DNA of 64,000 nt, from the NCBI GenBank assembly GCA_963693365.1, contig CAVNZM010000001.1:10664001-10728000 (forward strand), in the 5' to 3' direction. Within the stretch, counting starts at the first letter, position 1. Each line of letters begins with the position of its first letter. The translations under genes were made by a program, and so were the position numbers. Below the pieces are notes generated by a model that saw only the letters and a program-made list of their open reading frames with translations, ran no database searches and had not been told where the DNA came from. Source of the DNA: Amoebidium appalachense (taxonomy: Eukaryota > Ichthyosporea). This document shows, in pieces, positions 22,658 through 34,095 of the stretch.

Positions 22658-23122
22658 TCAATAGCTCTTGTAACTACGGCAATATGCAGCAGAGTGCCCT
22701 TGCCGGCCACAAAAGTAACATGCACCAAAGAAGGGGCCAGGGGGGACTTCATAACCTTGGCGCAAAGCATAACCGGGAGCCCGGTCATGCGGGGGGGGCC
22801 CACCGTGTGCACCACGGCCCCCCCCTTCCCCCCTGCCCCCCTCGGCCTCTCTCACCACCATTTCCACCCCTCCCTCTACCCTGCCCACCACCACGAGCAA
22901 GATAAGGGGCAAACCTCTCGGTGAACTGCTGCTGCTGTCCTCCACGTCCACCGCGCCCCCGACCGCCGTGTCCACCCCGGTCGCCGCCACGGCCACCCCG
23001 GAAGCCGAAGCCCCCTCGGCCAGAGAAGACGGCCTGGGAGAGCTCGGCAACCTGCTTGACCAACATGGTGAGTGCATCTGGCTGTTCACCCTCTTTTTTT
23101 TCTTTTTCCCCCTTCTGTCCAC
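22658..23122 (-). pseudogene. Gag zinc knuckle of element B
   Basis: This frame ends ACYFCGRQGHSAAYC, a canonical C-x2-C-x4-H-x4-C nucleocapsid knuckle that packages RNA. The knuckle is in a different frame from the main gag frame. The shift lies in a homopolymer (poly-C on the plus strand near 22815), so decay or base-count error are both possible. Confidence 0.85.
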
Positions 23123-23830
23123 TCTCCTTCTTTTTCTTGTCTACTTCCATCACCTCCTTTTTATCCCTGTTATTGAACTTCACCTCGTGCATGGCAAGCA
23201 AGTGACGTTTAACATGCAACACCACCTCATCTACATCATCATGCTCCCCAAACATGCGTGCAGTGTCTGTGTTTACAGAGAGAGCCTTACGAGCAAACTC
23301 GAACTTTTCCCTATCACTCACGTCACCAGCTAACTCACAAAGGTCTTCAAAGACCCGATATTCCCTTTCAAAGAATGCACGAGCTTCTACGGGGGACATG
23401 TCTAGAGTGGGGAAGGTATACTTCCATTCTCGTAGCTGGGCCCTGAAGGTACGGCGCCGGTCGGCCGTCAGGTATCGGTCGACGAGCCGGGCCGTATACT
23501 CGAGCTCGTTCTCGGGCCGTGTGAAGGCCTCGAGCTCCCCGTCCACGTCGTCGGTGCTGTTCTCGTCCTCGTCGTCGGGGATGAATCGTGCGGCCAGACG
23601 TTTCTGGCCGAGCGTCCGGGACACCATCTCGTCCCTCCCCTCGTCGTACTGCTGCTCGTATATACGAGCCGTCACCTGGGGGGCCTGCTCGGCCCGGTAC
23701 GGGTGCTCCTCCATAAGGGTGCATAAGTCGGCCATGGTCTTGTGGTCGATGCACTGCTTAATCATTAGGCACGAGGCCGCCACAGTAGGGGCCTTCTTAG
23801 TGTCTAACACTAGTGTGGAGGAGTGTCCTA
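22785..23830 (-). pseudogene. Main gag frame of element B
   Basis: The frame is acidic and helical (IPDDEDENSTDD, YTARLVDRYLTADRRRTF, MSPVEARAFFEREYRVFEDL), followed by a KKKKE-rich linker and an RGG-type tail (GFRGGRGGDRGGHGG). This fits a retrotransposon capsid protein. No ATG starts it. The N-terminus is in another frame at 23888-23980. Confidence 0.7.
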
Positions 23831-23887
23831 AGCCACCTAGGTATTTCTGAGTCGTGTTTGAGTGTAAAACTGAAAGCTGTGGTCTGT

Positions 23888-23980
23888 CTAACGTCTAGTG
23901 TATGAACCTGTGGTACCTGTGTGCAGGGAGCTATCCTCCGCTGCCAATGCGTAGAACATATCTACGTTGAACTTAGCCAT
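23888..23980 (-). pseudogene. Gag N-terminal peptide of element B
   Basis: An ATG at 23980 (minus) opens MAKFNVDMFYALAAEDSSL and stops after about 30 codons. The remnant ORF of the family-A element at 31716-31877 starts MSGFDLGLFRRLEVEETY. Both match M-x-x-F-[DN]-[LV]-x-[LM]-F-x-x-L-x-[AV]-E-[DE], followed by H-T. The similarity supports a real conserved Gag start shared by two LTR families. Confidence 0.6.
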
Positions 23981-24010
23981 TGTGTGGTGTGTGCCCGAAC
24001 TCGTGTGGTT

Positions 24011-24039
24011 GTTTTTTTTTTTTTTTTTTTTTTTTTTTT
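24011..24039. repeat. Poly-T tract
   Basis: About 29 T on the plus strand (poly-A in element sense, coding Lys) lies in the leader of element B just before the gag start. Confidence 0.9.
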
Positions 24040-24131
24040 CCGTTGTGTTTCTGAGGTGTAGCAACAGCCCAGAAGGAACTGTCACCGCGTTTACCTAGCG
24101 CGAAAAACCGCACTAAAAGAAAGGTGTAGCT

Positions 24132-24841
24132 TGTCGTATCCTATCGTGTATGTATTAGAGACGCGGCACTCTACTAAGTGTACATACACGGAAAGGAACG
24201 AACGTGTACGGAAAAACAGTAAAGTTTATTCAGACCAGGCTCCGACGGGCAAACTTAGATCCGTACGGAATGAGGCTAAGTCACAACTGAGGCCATCAAG
24301 GCCGTGCCCTCAAAGATCATCATCACCTGGCCCCTCTACGATGCCACATTCCAAACATTCCGATCTACTTTATCGTGCGCCTGCACGAGCTAAGTCGATC
24401 TACTCAAACTAATATATTTATCCATGTCTCACCCCTCACCCTCCCCCTAGTGGCACCGCAGAGTCTAAATCTACATTTCATACTATCCTCCCCCCCCCCC
24501 CCCCCCCCTTTCCTCTACATCGAAATATATAAATACGTTTGGCAACATACACTATCAAAACTTGCCAATATTTACAAAAGGGCTTCTGCCCGAACATATC
24601 ACATTCCTAAGTCCTCCTACGATCTATTCTACACACTAATTAGAATTCTATTGGTCGGCTGCTCCAGCTGACGTGGTCCTGCCCTGCGCCGGCAGAGGCA
24701 AGATGCACGCAGCTGTACAGCTATCTTGAGGCCCCGGACTTGATCTTGATGATCTGTGGACCCGGGCCACCCCCCCCCCCCCCCCCCCCGATCTCGATCG
24801 TAGACTTAGGCTGATCTGCTGAGACGGATTAGTATATGTCA
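24132..24841 (-). repeat. 5' LTR of element B
   Basis: The 710-bp LTR has TG...CA ends (TGACATATAC...ATACGACA in minus sense), with a second copy as the solo LTR at 15287-16007. Immediately after it in element sense comes AGCTACACC, also found after the LTR of the family-A element. Its outer end at 24841 cuts the LINE ORF2. The predicted duplication would be CTCGG (24842-24846), but the far end is lost. Confidence 0.88.
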
Positions 24842-26845
24842 CTCGGTGCACCATTGATCCACCTGACGAAGCATCTGGTGCATGACATCTTCGGTTAAGG
24901 AACAAAGAACAATATCGTCCGCAAAAAGGAGACCCGGTACACGGCGGGTATGCAGTTGGCCAAAGGGTTCGAGGGCGCAGGCTAAATCGTCAATGAAAAC
25001 GTCAAACAACAACGGACTCAGGAGGGACCCCTGCAGAAGACCCCGGGAACGGGAAAAACCGGGTGTTAATGTTCCATTGACCGCCGCTCGTCCGCGAGTG
25101 GTATCGAACAACGCTTGCAGAAGACGGCCAAAGGGGGCTGGTAAGCCCCGCATAGCCAGCTTATGCCATAACAAACCAGTGGGTACGGTGTCGTAGGCGT
25201 TCTTAAGGTCGATGAAGACAACGTGTGGAGAGCCAGAAGTAATGGATTCATGGAGTAACAGACTGTGAGTATAACACGAATAGGCATGACGAAAGCCCCC
25301 TTGAAGGGAAGAAAGACGGAACACGGCGTTTAAAGAATCGTCGGTGTTAAACGCGCGAAGCAGGCAACCCTCGAAGAGCCGACGAAAAACGTTGGTAAGT
25401 GTGACGGGACGAAAGTCGTTAATGACCCCCTGCGATACCTTCTTACGAACGGGCGTAACGATTGTGTCAAGCCACGAATTTGGAATAAACCCGAGTTCGA
25501 AAAAAGCCGAAAAAAACTCACTAAGAAGGACAGCAAAAGGCGGGGGCGGGGGGGACTCTGCACGATTACGGGGCGGAAGCACGGGAGAAAGAACCTTGAA
25601 AAGCACGGGAGGAAGAGCATCCGGCCCGCACGCCTTGCGGGGTTTTAACGCCCGTATAGCACCAAAAACAGCCGAAGAGTTGAAATAACTATGAAAAGTG
25701 CCCGGGAACGATCGGTCCGGCTCCCAACTTGGCGGCTGGGAGAGGCCAGCGGGCGGTGATGGAACCGTGGACACGTTAGGAAGCGAAAATAGGGAAGCAT
25801 AATAGTCATCGACGGATTCAGCAACGGAGATGGAAGGAGACGGGGCATAGACTTGCACGGAAGGCCCAAACCGACCGGCGGATTTCCAGACCGATAATGC
25901 TTCCTGTAGAGGCAACAACTGTCGTAGGGACTGCAAAACGTGAGACTGTCTCAGCCGAACGGAAGGGTACTCAACCGTGCCCACCACCTGCTCGCCAAGG
26001 GCAAATAGGAACTCAACAAACTCATTATAACAAACCTCCAAAATAGCCGGGTTCCGCTGCGCACGGGCGTCGCGCACTGCGGCAAGAAAGAAGCCATGAA
26101 CCGACTCATACTCCTTGACAGCGAGTAACTGGTTTAACCTGTGCTTGAAACCGCGAGATAAGAGGCGGCGGTTAGTCTGAGTAGCCCCGCCGAAGTGAAC
26201 AGGGAAGGAAACCGAAAATTCTACAGGGGAATGGTCCGAACTACGCCGTAAGGAATCGGGTGGGGAAATTACTCGAAGGGTGGAGTCCCAAAACGAGGCA
26301 CCCCAGTCAGTCGCGTGGTTAGCGAAAACGCGAGGAAGACGGACAAGGTGCTTTCGAAGAAGGTTGGCAAGGACACGAGCATGGTCAGAAAAAGGACGAA
26401 ACTGTGCTGGGGACGGGGTATGTTCCCTATCACACGGAACCACTGGACAATTGAAGTCACCAATAAAAACTTGAGAAACGGGAATTTGGTTAACCACGGC
26501 TGACAAAGTGTCAGTACCTAACGACGGAGGAAAGTACACGAAAGACAAAGTCCACGCACGAAACTGAATGGTGACGAAATACTCATGCGCCGCAATGACC
26601 CTGCAATCCGACGGAATGCTAGGATTGGCTAAAACCGCGATGCCGCCTCGGGAGAAACCAGTCGATGACGAAGACCCAATCAAAAATCCGGATTGCTCCA
26701 ACTGATGATGATTATAGAACCATGTCTCGGCAAGAACAACAAAAGAATAGGCACGAACAGAGTCGAAAATGTATTGCAATTGCGGGGATTGTAAACCATG
26801 AACATTCCAAAACAAAAAAGAAAGAGGTTGAGATTGTTGAGCCAT
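24839..26845 (-). pseudogene. LINE ORF2: endonuclease and reverse transcriptase, truncated
   Basis: The frame has 668 codons. The N-terminal APE-type endonuclease shows FWNVHGLQ, AETWF (metal-binding Glu), FIGDFNCPV and SDHSPVEF near residue 205. The RT shows DFRPVTLTN, LQGGFRHAYSCY, FIDLKNAYDTV (near residue 545, first catalytic Asp), LLQGSLLSPLLF and LLFADDIVL (near 640). It has no disabling stop up to the junction. The final codons and the TGA are created by the inserted LTR, so thumb and C-terminal regions are missing. Target-primed reverse transcription is the family's mechanism. Confidence 0.92.
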
Positions 26846-27505
26846 TTAATTTCCGGCAGCTGCCCGCGGTGCGCCAATCCGATCCAACCACGCACGATAA
26901 AAAGCCGCCACCTCCTGGGACGCAGTCACATGGCGGGGGGATCCGTCCACCCGCTCGAAAAAGGCCATCTGTTTCTGCAACCGCCCGCGAAGCATGTCCA
27001 CAGCGGGTTTGCCGGCGTCCATAAATTTCTGTTGTCGAATGTTACCGAGCGCATCAGGCTGAAAAGCCGCCGAGTCCAGAATTTCGAGGTGCAGAAGGTT
27101 GCGCAGCTTGGTGCACAACTCAGCCTCGTAGTCCTCCTCAACAAGAAGCTCAAGCACACGGCCGCCGATGAAGGAATAATTGCGAATTTTGCTGGTACGC
27201 ACACGAATTGCCCGAAAATCTTGCTTGATCTGCGAGATGGGGCCGCGAGCAAGGGTGACGTAGACGGGTTTGAAAGCGGGAGAGTGAGCACGGGCTTTGT
27301 CCTGACGTGGCATGGGGTTGACAGGACGGGGACGGCACCGTTCGCGAAGGCGCTTGACAGCGGCCACAAAGCTGTCAACAGCCTCAGGCTTGCCCTTGAC
27401 CGAGCCAACCTTGTTGGCCTCCTCACGAAGTGCGTCCTCCTCGGAGCGAGCAGCGGCGGCAGCATAGGAAACTGTCATCTTCCCATGATTATCGGCAAGA
27501 CTTAG
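24842..27505 (-). mobile_element. APE-type LINE, 3' end removed by element B
   Basis: A two-ORF non-LTR retrotransposon on the minus strand. ORF1 (26846-27478) is followed without a gap by ORF2 with endonuclease and reverse transcriptase. The sequence stops inside RT, just after the FADD box, at the LTR of element B. The 5' extent above 27505 is not determined. The AT-rich DNA to about 28.0 kb may be its 5' UTR or unrelated. Confidence 0.88.
26846..27478 (-). CDS. LINE ORF1
   Basis: A 210-residue basic protein begins MTVSYAAAAARSEEDALREE. It has Arg/Pro-rich patches and a C-terminal helical part ending RIGAPRAAAGN. I see no CCHC knuckle or RRM signature. Its TAA stop (26848-26846) directly precedes the ORF2 ATG (26845-26843), so the junction reads TAAATG. 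That is compatible with termination-reinitiation to make ORF2. It is assigned as ORF1 from position only. Confidence 0.65.
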   Translation of the reverse strand: MTVSYAAAAARSEEDALREEANKVGSVKGKPEAVDSFVAAVKRLRERCRPRPVNPMPRQDKARAHSPAFKPVYVTLARGPISQIKQDFRAIRVRTSKIRNYSFIGGRVLELLVEEDYEAELCTKLRNLLHLEILDSAAFQPDALGNIRQQKFMDAGKPAVDMLRGRLQKQMAFFERVDGSPRHVTASQEVAAFYRAWLDRIGAPRAAAGN

Positions 27506-28390
27506 AAGTTGAGTTTTACATTTGTTTATTAGTTTGTTGTTGTTTGTTTCCTTTTCCTTTCTTCCTTTCTTTCTTTCCTTTCTGTTTCCGTGTACACCGA
27601 TATCTTAGATCTGTGTACACATCAAGATATTTAGCCCGCGCACACGTATTGTCGTTTGTGTCAATGTCTAAATATGTCGTCCAATCAGATCTCGTTGTAT
27701 TTTCCCAAATATAGTAACCTACATTCCTCATTAATTCTATTCCGTTCCTTTCCCATTCCATTCCTTTCTATCCTCATTCCTTTTCCTTCTTTTTCACGAC
27801 GTAGCATTGTTCTATGTACACCAACTATTAGGAATACTTATATTTAGACGTGTTATGTTAAGAACATGTATAAATGTATGATGTGAACTAATAGTTACAT
27901 AAGTGGTTTCATTTTGTTAAATGTTTCCGTAGTTTTCTTAGAAGATTACCTTCATTAGAGGATTGCGTTTTATCTTCTATGTGTCGACAGGCATTTCGAT
28001 CGATTTATTTTACACTCACAGTTTTCGTCTTTCTGATTGGAAAATAGAGTTTTCGTTCTTTTGATTGGTTTATCGATTTCACATTCCTAAGTATAAAAGG
28101 AACTTCATCTTGGAATAAATATCAAGCAGTCGAATTCATTTCCTATGGCCCCAGTAATCGTTCCACCTCTCCGGTTGTGTTTCTCCCGTGTGTCTCTGTG
28201 TTGTGTATAACAATAAAACCCATCTGTGCACTCTGCTTCCCCGTTTACCCACACAAAACAACAGAAACGGGTATGGAATTGGCAGGGGGGCGGCTCCGCG
28301 AATCTCCGACCGTTCCGGAATGACGGTGGGATTGCGAGGGCCACCACCGTTAGGGGGAGACGCCGCAGCAGCTGCCGCAGCGGCCGGCCC
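27506..28390. other. No assigned gene; LTR-promoter-like segment at 28.0-28.3 kb
   Basis: It is TTCCTTTC-rich at 27550-27590 and AT-rich to 28.0 kb. At 28035-28100 there are two GATTGG boxes and TATAAAAGG, and at about 28211 an AATAAAACCC signal. That spacing is typical of a promoter-R-polyA unit in an LTR. The boundaries of such an LTR are not visible. Confidence 0.35.
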
Positions 28391-28995
28391 TGTCATGTGC
28401 TGAGCTGATTCGTATTAGTTTACTTCTATATTTTGTGTTTTGGTGAGTTAATTTCGGGGGTTTTCTTGCATAGTGATGCCGGGGTCTAAATGGGGTATGA
28501 GGAGATTAATCAGTGGTATGGGGAGAATCTGATGCAGCGGCGGCTGATTGTTTGGTGCGCGCGTGCATGCCCCATGCCTCTGCGTACTCTCCATGTTAAA
28601 TGTTGTATTGCTTCTTGCTGTGTGCGTGGCGAGACCCATTTTGCCTGCTCGCGTGTGTGTATGCTTATATGTATTGTGAGTAAACGTGTGTACGTGTTGT
28701 AGTGCTGTAGGGGTGTCTGAGGTCGCGGTAGCCAATGGTGTGGAGTGCGTGTAGTCTGTGGGGGAGGGAGTGTTGTGATTGGCTGAATGTCACTGTGGTA
28801 TTTGTCTGGCCAGTGGGCCGCGTGTCTGTGAAGTGTCTCGCGGGGTCGCGGGCTTTTGGAAGTTCTTCTCAGAACACAAAAAACTCGCTTCCCACCCAAC
28901 TCAAAGAAAAGTTTATACGTATACACGGTTTCGAGCCCCTTTAAGCGTGCAGATAGTTAGAGTAGTTCATATACACTCTGTTTGTTGCTACGACA
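28391..28995 (+). mobile_element. Solo LTR, family A, copy 2
   Basis: The 605-bp LTR (TGTCATGTGC...GCTACGACA) is bounded by the perfect 5-bp duplication GGCCC (28386-28390 and 28996-29000). It is the reverse orientation of the copies at 160, 29916 and 31988, with scattered substitutions. Confidence 0.92.
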
Positions 28996-29162
28996 GGCCC
29001 CACCGGCTGAGGCTCACGGGAAGGCGAAGGCGTATCGATGAAACGAGCCAGGGTGGCGTTGAGTTCCTGCTAGGAAAGTTAGGTCGATTTTGGGAAAGAT
29101 TGGGAAAAATCTAAAAGAAAGATAGGCTTTTTTTGAGATAGATTTACATACCCTTACTGCCG

Positions 29163-29222
29163 GAGGCCCAGCCACATTCGACGAGCTACTGCATTTTCCA
29201 GCGCAGCCAATCAAATGCAGCC
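29163..29222. repeat. Dispersed repeat shared with 35872-35927
   Basis: GGCCCAGCC, CGACGAGCTACTGC and CCAGCGCAGCCAATCAAATG reappear in reverse complement at 35872-35927 with few changes. The repeat includes a CCAAT box. It probably marks two members of a small mobile element family. Confidence 0.7.
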
Positions 29223-29311
29223 AGTGGCATGATCGAAGTAGCTGGTGATAACCTTATATGGTTGTCTGTTTACGGTAAGCGGCTTTTTAAAAAAAATGTC
29301 TAATATAGAAT

Positions 29312-29419
29312 GGGAGTCGAAATACGATAGAAAAAAAGGGAGGAAGGATCAAGGTATTTTTGCAGCTGATATGCTACCTTGATCCTTCCTCCCTTTTTTT
29401 CTATCATATTTCGACTCCC
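29312..29419. repeat. 45-bp near-perfect hairpin with 18-nt loop
   Basis: Arms 29312-29356 (starts GGGAGTCGAAATACG) and 29375-29419 (ends ATATTTCGACTCCC) pair with a single mismatch. The size resembles a foldback element or a small-RNA hairpin precursor. No coding frame spans it. Confidence 0.9.
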
Positions 29420-29589
29420 TGCTCACAGATCCCCAGGCCCCGCGCTAGGGTTGGGTCGGGCTTTCGGGTTCTTTGGCCGAAGAAGAACAATGAATATGGA
29501 GTCCGAGCAGCAAATGATAAAAGATACTGGCAGGCGCGGTCTGCTAGATGGGGCCCGTGGCTCAGTCCCCTTGCGCAGGTACAATCCAA

Positions 29590-29719
29590 AACTGTTATGC
29601 ATATATGAGAAAACGAATGTTGAAGAGTGTGCCGGTGTGTTTGTGATCCACGTCATGTGTGTGTGCATGTGCTCATGTGTGTACACGTGTGTGCGTGTGT
29701 GTGTTTCTATGTGTATCAC

Positions 29720-29792
<73 letters not shown>

Positions 29793-29915
29793 TGTGTGTG
29801 TATGTGTCACGGTTCCTGTCGCGAGAAACTAGGAGGTACGTGTGCGGGGAAAGTCTTTGGGCGTTTAGGACCGTGACGAGAGGGGTGGGGTGGGGTGGGG
29901 GGGGGGGGGGGGGGG
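29590..29915. repeat. GT-rich tract ending in poly-G
   Basis: Irregular GTGTGTG sequence with a purer run at 29730-29800 is followed by GGGGTGGGGTGGGG and a pure G run to 29915, where the family-A element is inserted. Confidence 0.9.
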
Positions 29916-30520
29916 TGTCGTAGCTACAAACAGAGTGTATACAAACTACTCTAACTATCTGCACGCTTAAAGGGGCTCGAAACCGTGTATACGTATAAAC
30001 TTTTCTTTGAGTTGGGTGGGAAGCGAGAAAAACGAGTTCTTAGAAGAACTTCGAAAAGCCCGCGACCCCGCGAGACACTTCACAGACACGCGGCCCACTG
30101 GCCAGACAAATACCACAGTGACATTCAGCCAATCACAACACTCCCTCCCCCACAGACTACACGCACTCCACACCATTGGCTACCGCGACCTCAGACACCC
30201 CTACAGCACTAGAACACGTACACACGTTTACTCACAATACATATAAGCATACACACACGCGAGCAGGCAACATGGGTCTCGCCACGCACACAGCAAGAAG
30301 CAATACAACATTTAACATGGAGAGTACGCAGAGGCATGGGGCATGCACGCGCGCACCAAACAATCAGCCGCCGCTGCATCAGATTCTCCCCATACCACTG
30401 ATTAATCTCCTCATACCCCATTTAGACCCCGGCATCACTATGCAAGAAAACCCCCGAAATTAACTCACCAAAACACAAAATATAGAAGCAAACTAATACG
30501 AATCAGCTCAGCACATGACA

Positions 30521-30532
30521 ACTCCTCCCTCG
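30521..30532 (-). promoter_or_regulatory. Polypurine tract of the family-A element
   Basis: In minus sense GCGAGGGAGGAGT abuts the TGTCATG start of the 3' LTR. Confidence 0.55.
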
Positions 30533-31479
30533 CACAGAAAATAACTGAGTTCCACCTCAGTAAAAACTACCTAAAAACAAAATAAAGTTATGTGCTGAGC
30601 GACTACAACTACCGCTAACCATGCAGGAAGCAACATATAACATATAACATAAACATATACATGCATCCACGCACCACCCCAGCATGGTTAGTACCCAACC
30701 CAACCCCAAAACAAGGATAATATGAACCGCCACTGACGTTGCCCTGTAGATGCACCTCTGCCCCCGTCCACAACCTGCACCCAAAACCCCATGCCCCTGG
30801 CACAATGTTATATCGAGTGGAACATAGCAACAGACATGATGCCAGACGCCATCCATACAACCACACTCAGCATGCCCCATCCACAAAGAATTCCTAACAC
30901 AACCAAACATGCCGTGACGAACACCTCCAGACTCATGTGACGTACACCTCCAGACTCTCTTGCTGGCCATTCCTCTACCCGACAAAGACGCCTACTACGT
31001 AGGTCCCGGTGGTTTGGGAATGCCTCCGCCCCAACCGTGCCCTACCCAGCGGTGTGTCTAAGGCCTACTGCTGCACTGGGCACCACAACACTACTCAACA
31101 ACACTACGGGCAGCCACTGCAAAGGGCCTCAACACCAGGCCCAGGGCAGCCACTCCAAGGGGCCTCAGCACCAGGCCCTTTGACGACGGGGGTTCACAAC
31201 AGTGGGGGCCTGCCACTGCCATGACTACACTTCGACCCCCCCCCCAGCCCCCTCGTCAGAGGGCCGAGCTCCCAAACAGCAGCAGGACTTTCTATTCCAC
31301 TGACCCTAACCACACACGTCGCCAACACAGGACTCATACACACGTCGAAAACGCCAGGCACCAGTAGAAAACCCAGCGAAAAATAACAATACACAACTCT
31401 CATACAACAACAACAACCCAAGAGACGGCCTACCCCCTAATAAAACCTTCATACCAGCAACACGGTCACCGACGTCCCT

Positions 31480-31716
31480 GCCCCCCACGACGGGGCTGTT
31501 TACACCACGCGTTGCCCCCGCTCCTTGCAGTTGTCGCAGGTGCCTGGGAAAGAGCCTGGCGCCGGCTCTTGCTGTCCCGCCCAAAGACGCCAGCCTGGCC
31601 CATCTGTTATCCCGTTGTGGCCGTGGCTGGTAGGGCTGGTAGCGCCGTGGGGAGGGTGACCGCCGCCGGTCCCTTCTGAGGCCTCTGCTGGGCAAACGGC
31701 CCTGAGCTTGCTAAGT
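31480..31716 (-). pseudogene. Gag C-terminal remnant of the family-A element
   Basis: Overlapping minus frames contain an Arg/Ser/Pro-rich stretch (RRDRRRSPSPRRYQPYQPRP) and, in another frame, CDNCKERGQRVV. The latter resembles the first half of a C-x2-C-x4-H-x4-C knuckle with Gln for His and no last Cys. The frames are shifted relative to the Gag start. Confidence 0.4.
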
Positions 31717-31877
31717 CACCTAGGGAGGTCAAGGTCCTTAGCGAGGACTAAGTCCCCTGTGATACTAGTCCTACTGCTCATGTTGCCTATGCCAACTGTT
31801 GCTAGCTGTAGGTCCGTGTGTGCGTATGTTTCTTCTACCTCTAACCGGCGAAAAAGTCCTAAGTCAAAACCACTCAT
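31716..31877 (-). pseudogene. Gag N-terminal ORF of the family-A element
   Basis: The ATG at 31877 opens MSGFDLGLFRRLEVEETY and the frame stops at the TGA at 31718-31716 after 53 codons. The N-terminal pattern is shared with the element-B Gag start at 23980. The DNA around the stop (CCTAGGTGACTTAG) matches the element-B DNA CCTAGGTGGCTTAG, where the frame stays open. Confidence 0.55.
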
Positions 31878-32592
31878 AACCGCTAGTCCTGAAAAAAAAA
31901 ACTAGGGGTGAAAGCAACAGCCCAGAAGGACTAACAGTGCGTGTGCCCCCTCCCTGCAAAAAACTGCAGAGAAAGGGGGGTGTAGCTTGTCGTAGCTACA
32001 AACAGAGTGTATACAAACTACTCTAACTATCTGCACGCTTAAAGGGGCTCGAAACCGTGTATACGTATAAACTTTTCTTTGAGTTGGGTGGGAAGCGAGA
32101 AAAACGAGTTCTTAGAAGAACTTCGAAAAGCCCGCGACCCCGCGAGACACTTCACAGACACGCGGCCCACTGGCCAGACAAATACCACAGTGACATTCAG
32201 CCAATCACAACACTCCCTCCCCCACAGACTACACGCACTCCACACCATTGGCTACCGCGACCTCAGACACCCCTACAGCACTAGAACACGTACACACGTT
32301 TACTCACAATACATATAAGCATACACACACGCGAGCAGGCAACATGGGTCTCGCCACGCACACAGCAAGAAGCAATACAACATTTAACATGGAGAGTACG
32401 CAGAGGCATGGGGCATGCACGCGCGCACCAAACAATCAGCCGCCGCTGCATCAGATTCTCCCCATACCACTGATTAATCTCCTCATACCCCATTTAGACC
32501 CCGGCATCACTATGCAAGAAAACCCCCGAAATTAACTCACCAAAACACAAAATATAGAAGCAAACTAATACGAATCAGCTCAGCACATGACA

Positions 32593-32610
32593 GGGGGGGA
32601 GGGGGGGGAG

Positions 32611-32645
<35 letters not shown>
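32593..32645. repeat. Poly-G tract in an intron
   Basis: G run with two short interruptions, split by the family-A insertion and continuing the tract at 29897-29915. Confidence 0.9.
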
Positions 32646-32647
<2 letters not shown>

Positions 32648-32656
32648 TATACACAC

Positions 32657-32743
32657 CTGTGCACCCAGGGCGACAGCAAACATGAGCAGAACGACCTGCC
32701 AGGTCCTCATTCCACCACTAGAACCAACCTTGCGGGAGCCCAT
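32657..32743 (-). CDS. First coding exon of an unidentified secreted or membrane protein
   Basis: In minus sense the ATG at 32743 opens MGSRKVGSSGG then MRTWQVVLLMFAVALGAQ, a clear signal peptide (basic start, hydrophobic core). It ends at a donor, CACAG|GTGTGTAT, after 29 codons in phase 0. The next exon would lie at lower coordinates, and the first intron now holds the poly-G tract and the 2.7-kb family-A element. I could not find that exon, so the gene may be dead or long. Confidence 0.5.

Positions 32744-34095
<1,352 letters not shown>

Larger units (their letters stand above)
13709..24841 (-). mobile_element. Ty3/Gypsy (chromovirus-like) element B, nested and broken
   Basis: Minus-strand order from high to low coordinate is 5' LTR (24132-24841), gag, aspartic protease, reverse transcriptase, RNase H, integrase zinc domain, a foreign 4.25-kb insertion, integrase C-terminus with GPY motif, and a chromodomain-like tail. 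The order RT-RNaseH-IN defines Ty3/Gypsy, and the tail suggests the chromovirus branch. It is dead: there are frameshifts in gag, a gap in the RT fingers, a stop in the integrase tail and a missing integrase core. It inserted in LINE ORF2. The 3' LTR is absent. Confidence 0.88.
29916..32592 (-). mobile_element. Full-length non-autonomous LTR element, family A
   Basis: Two 605-bp LTRs (29916-30520 and 31988-32592) in direct orientation look identical, so the insertion is recent. Flanks are G on both sides (29911-29915 and from 32593), consistent with a GGGGG duplication at a poly-G target. The 1,467-bp interior has no pol genes: only a Gag-like start ORF and a degenerate zinc knuckle. Coding orientation is minus, from the Gag similarity to element B and from a GAGGGAGGAG polypurine tract next to 30520. 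Confidence 0.88.

Noticed and set aside
13709-24841. Element B as an active autonomous retrotransposon or a retrovirus
   Set aside because: It has frameshifts, stops, a missing integrase core, no 3' LTR and no envelope gene.
27150-27465. Alternative frames opposite or overlapping LINE ORF1
   Set aside because: They are shadows. The ORF1 frame is selected by its exact junction with ORF2.
28105-28396. Minus ORF starting MTGPAAAAAAAASPP
   Set aside because: It begins at the duplication of the solo LTR, is driven by a GCAGC repeat, and has no supporting splice or domain evidence.
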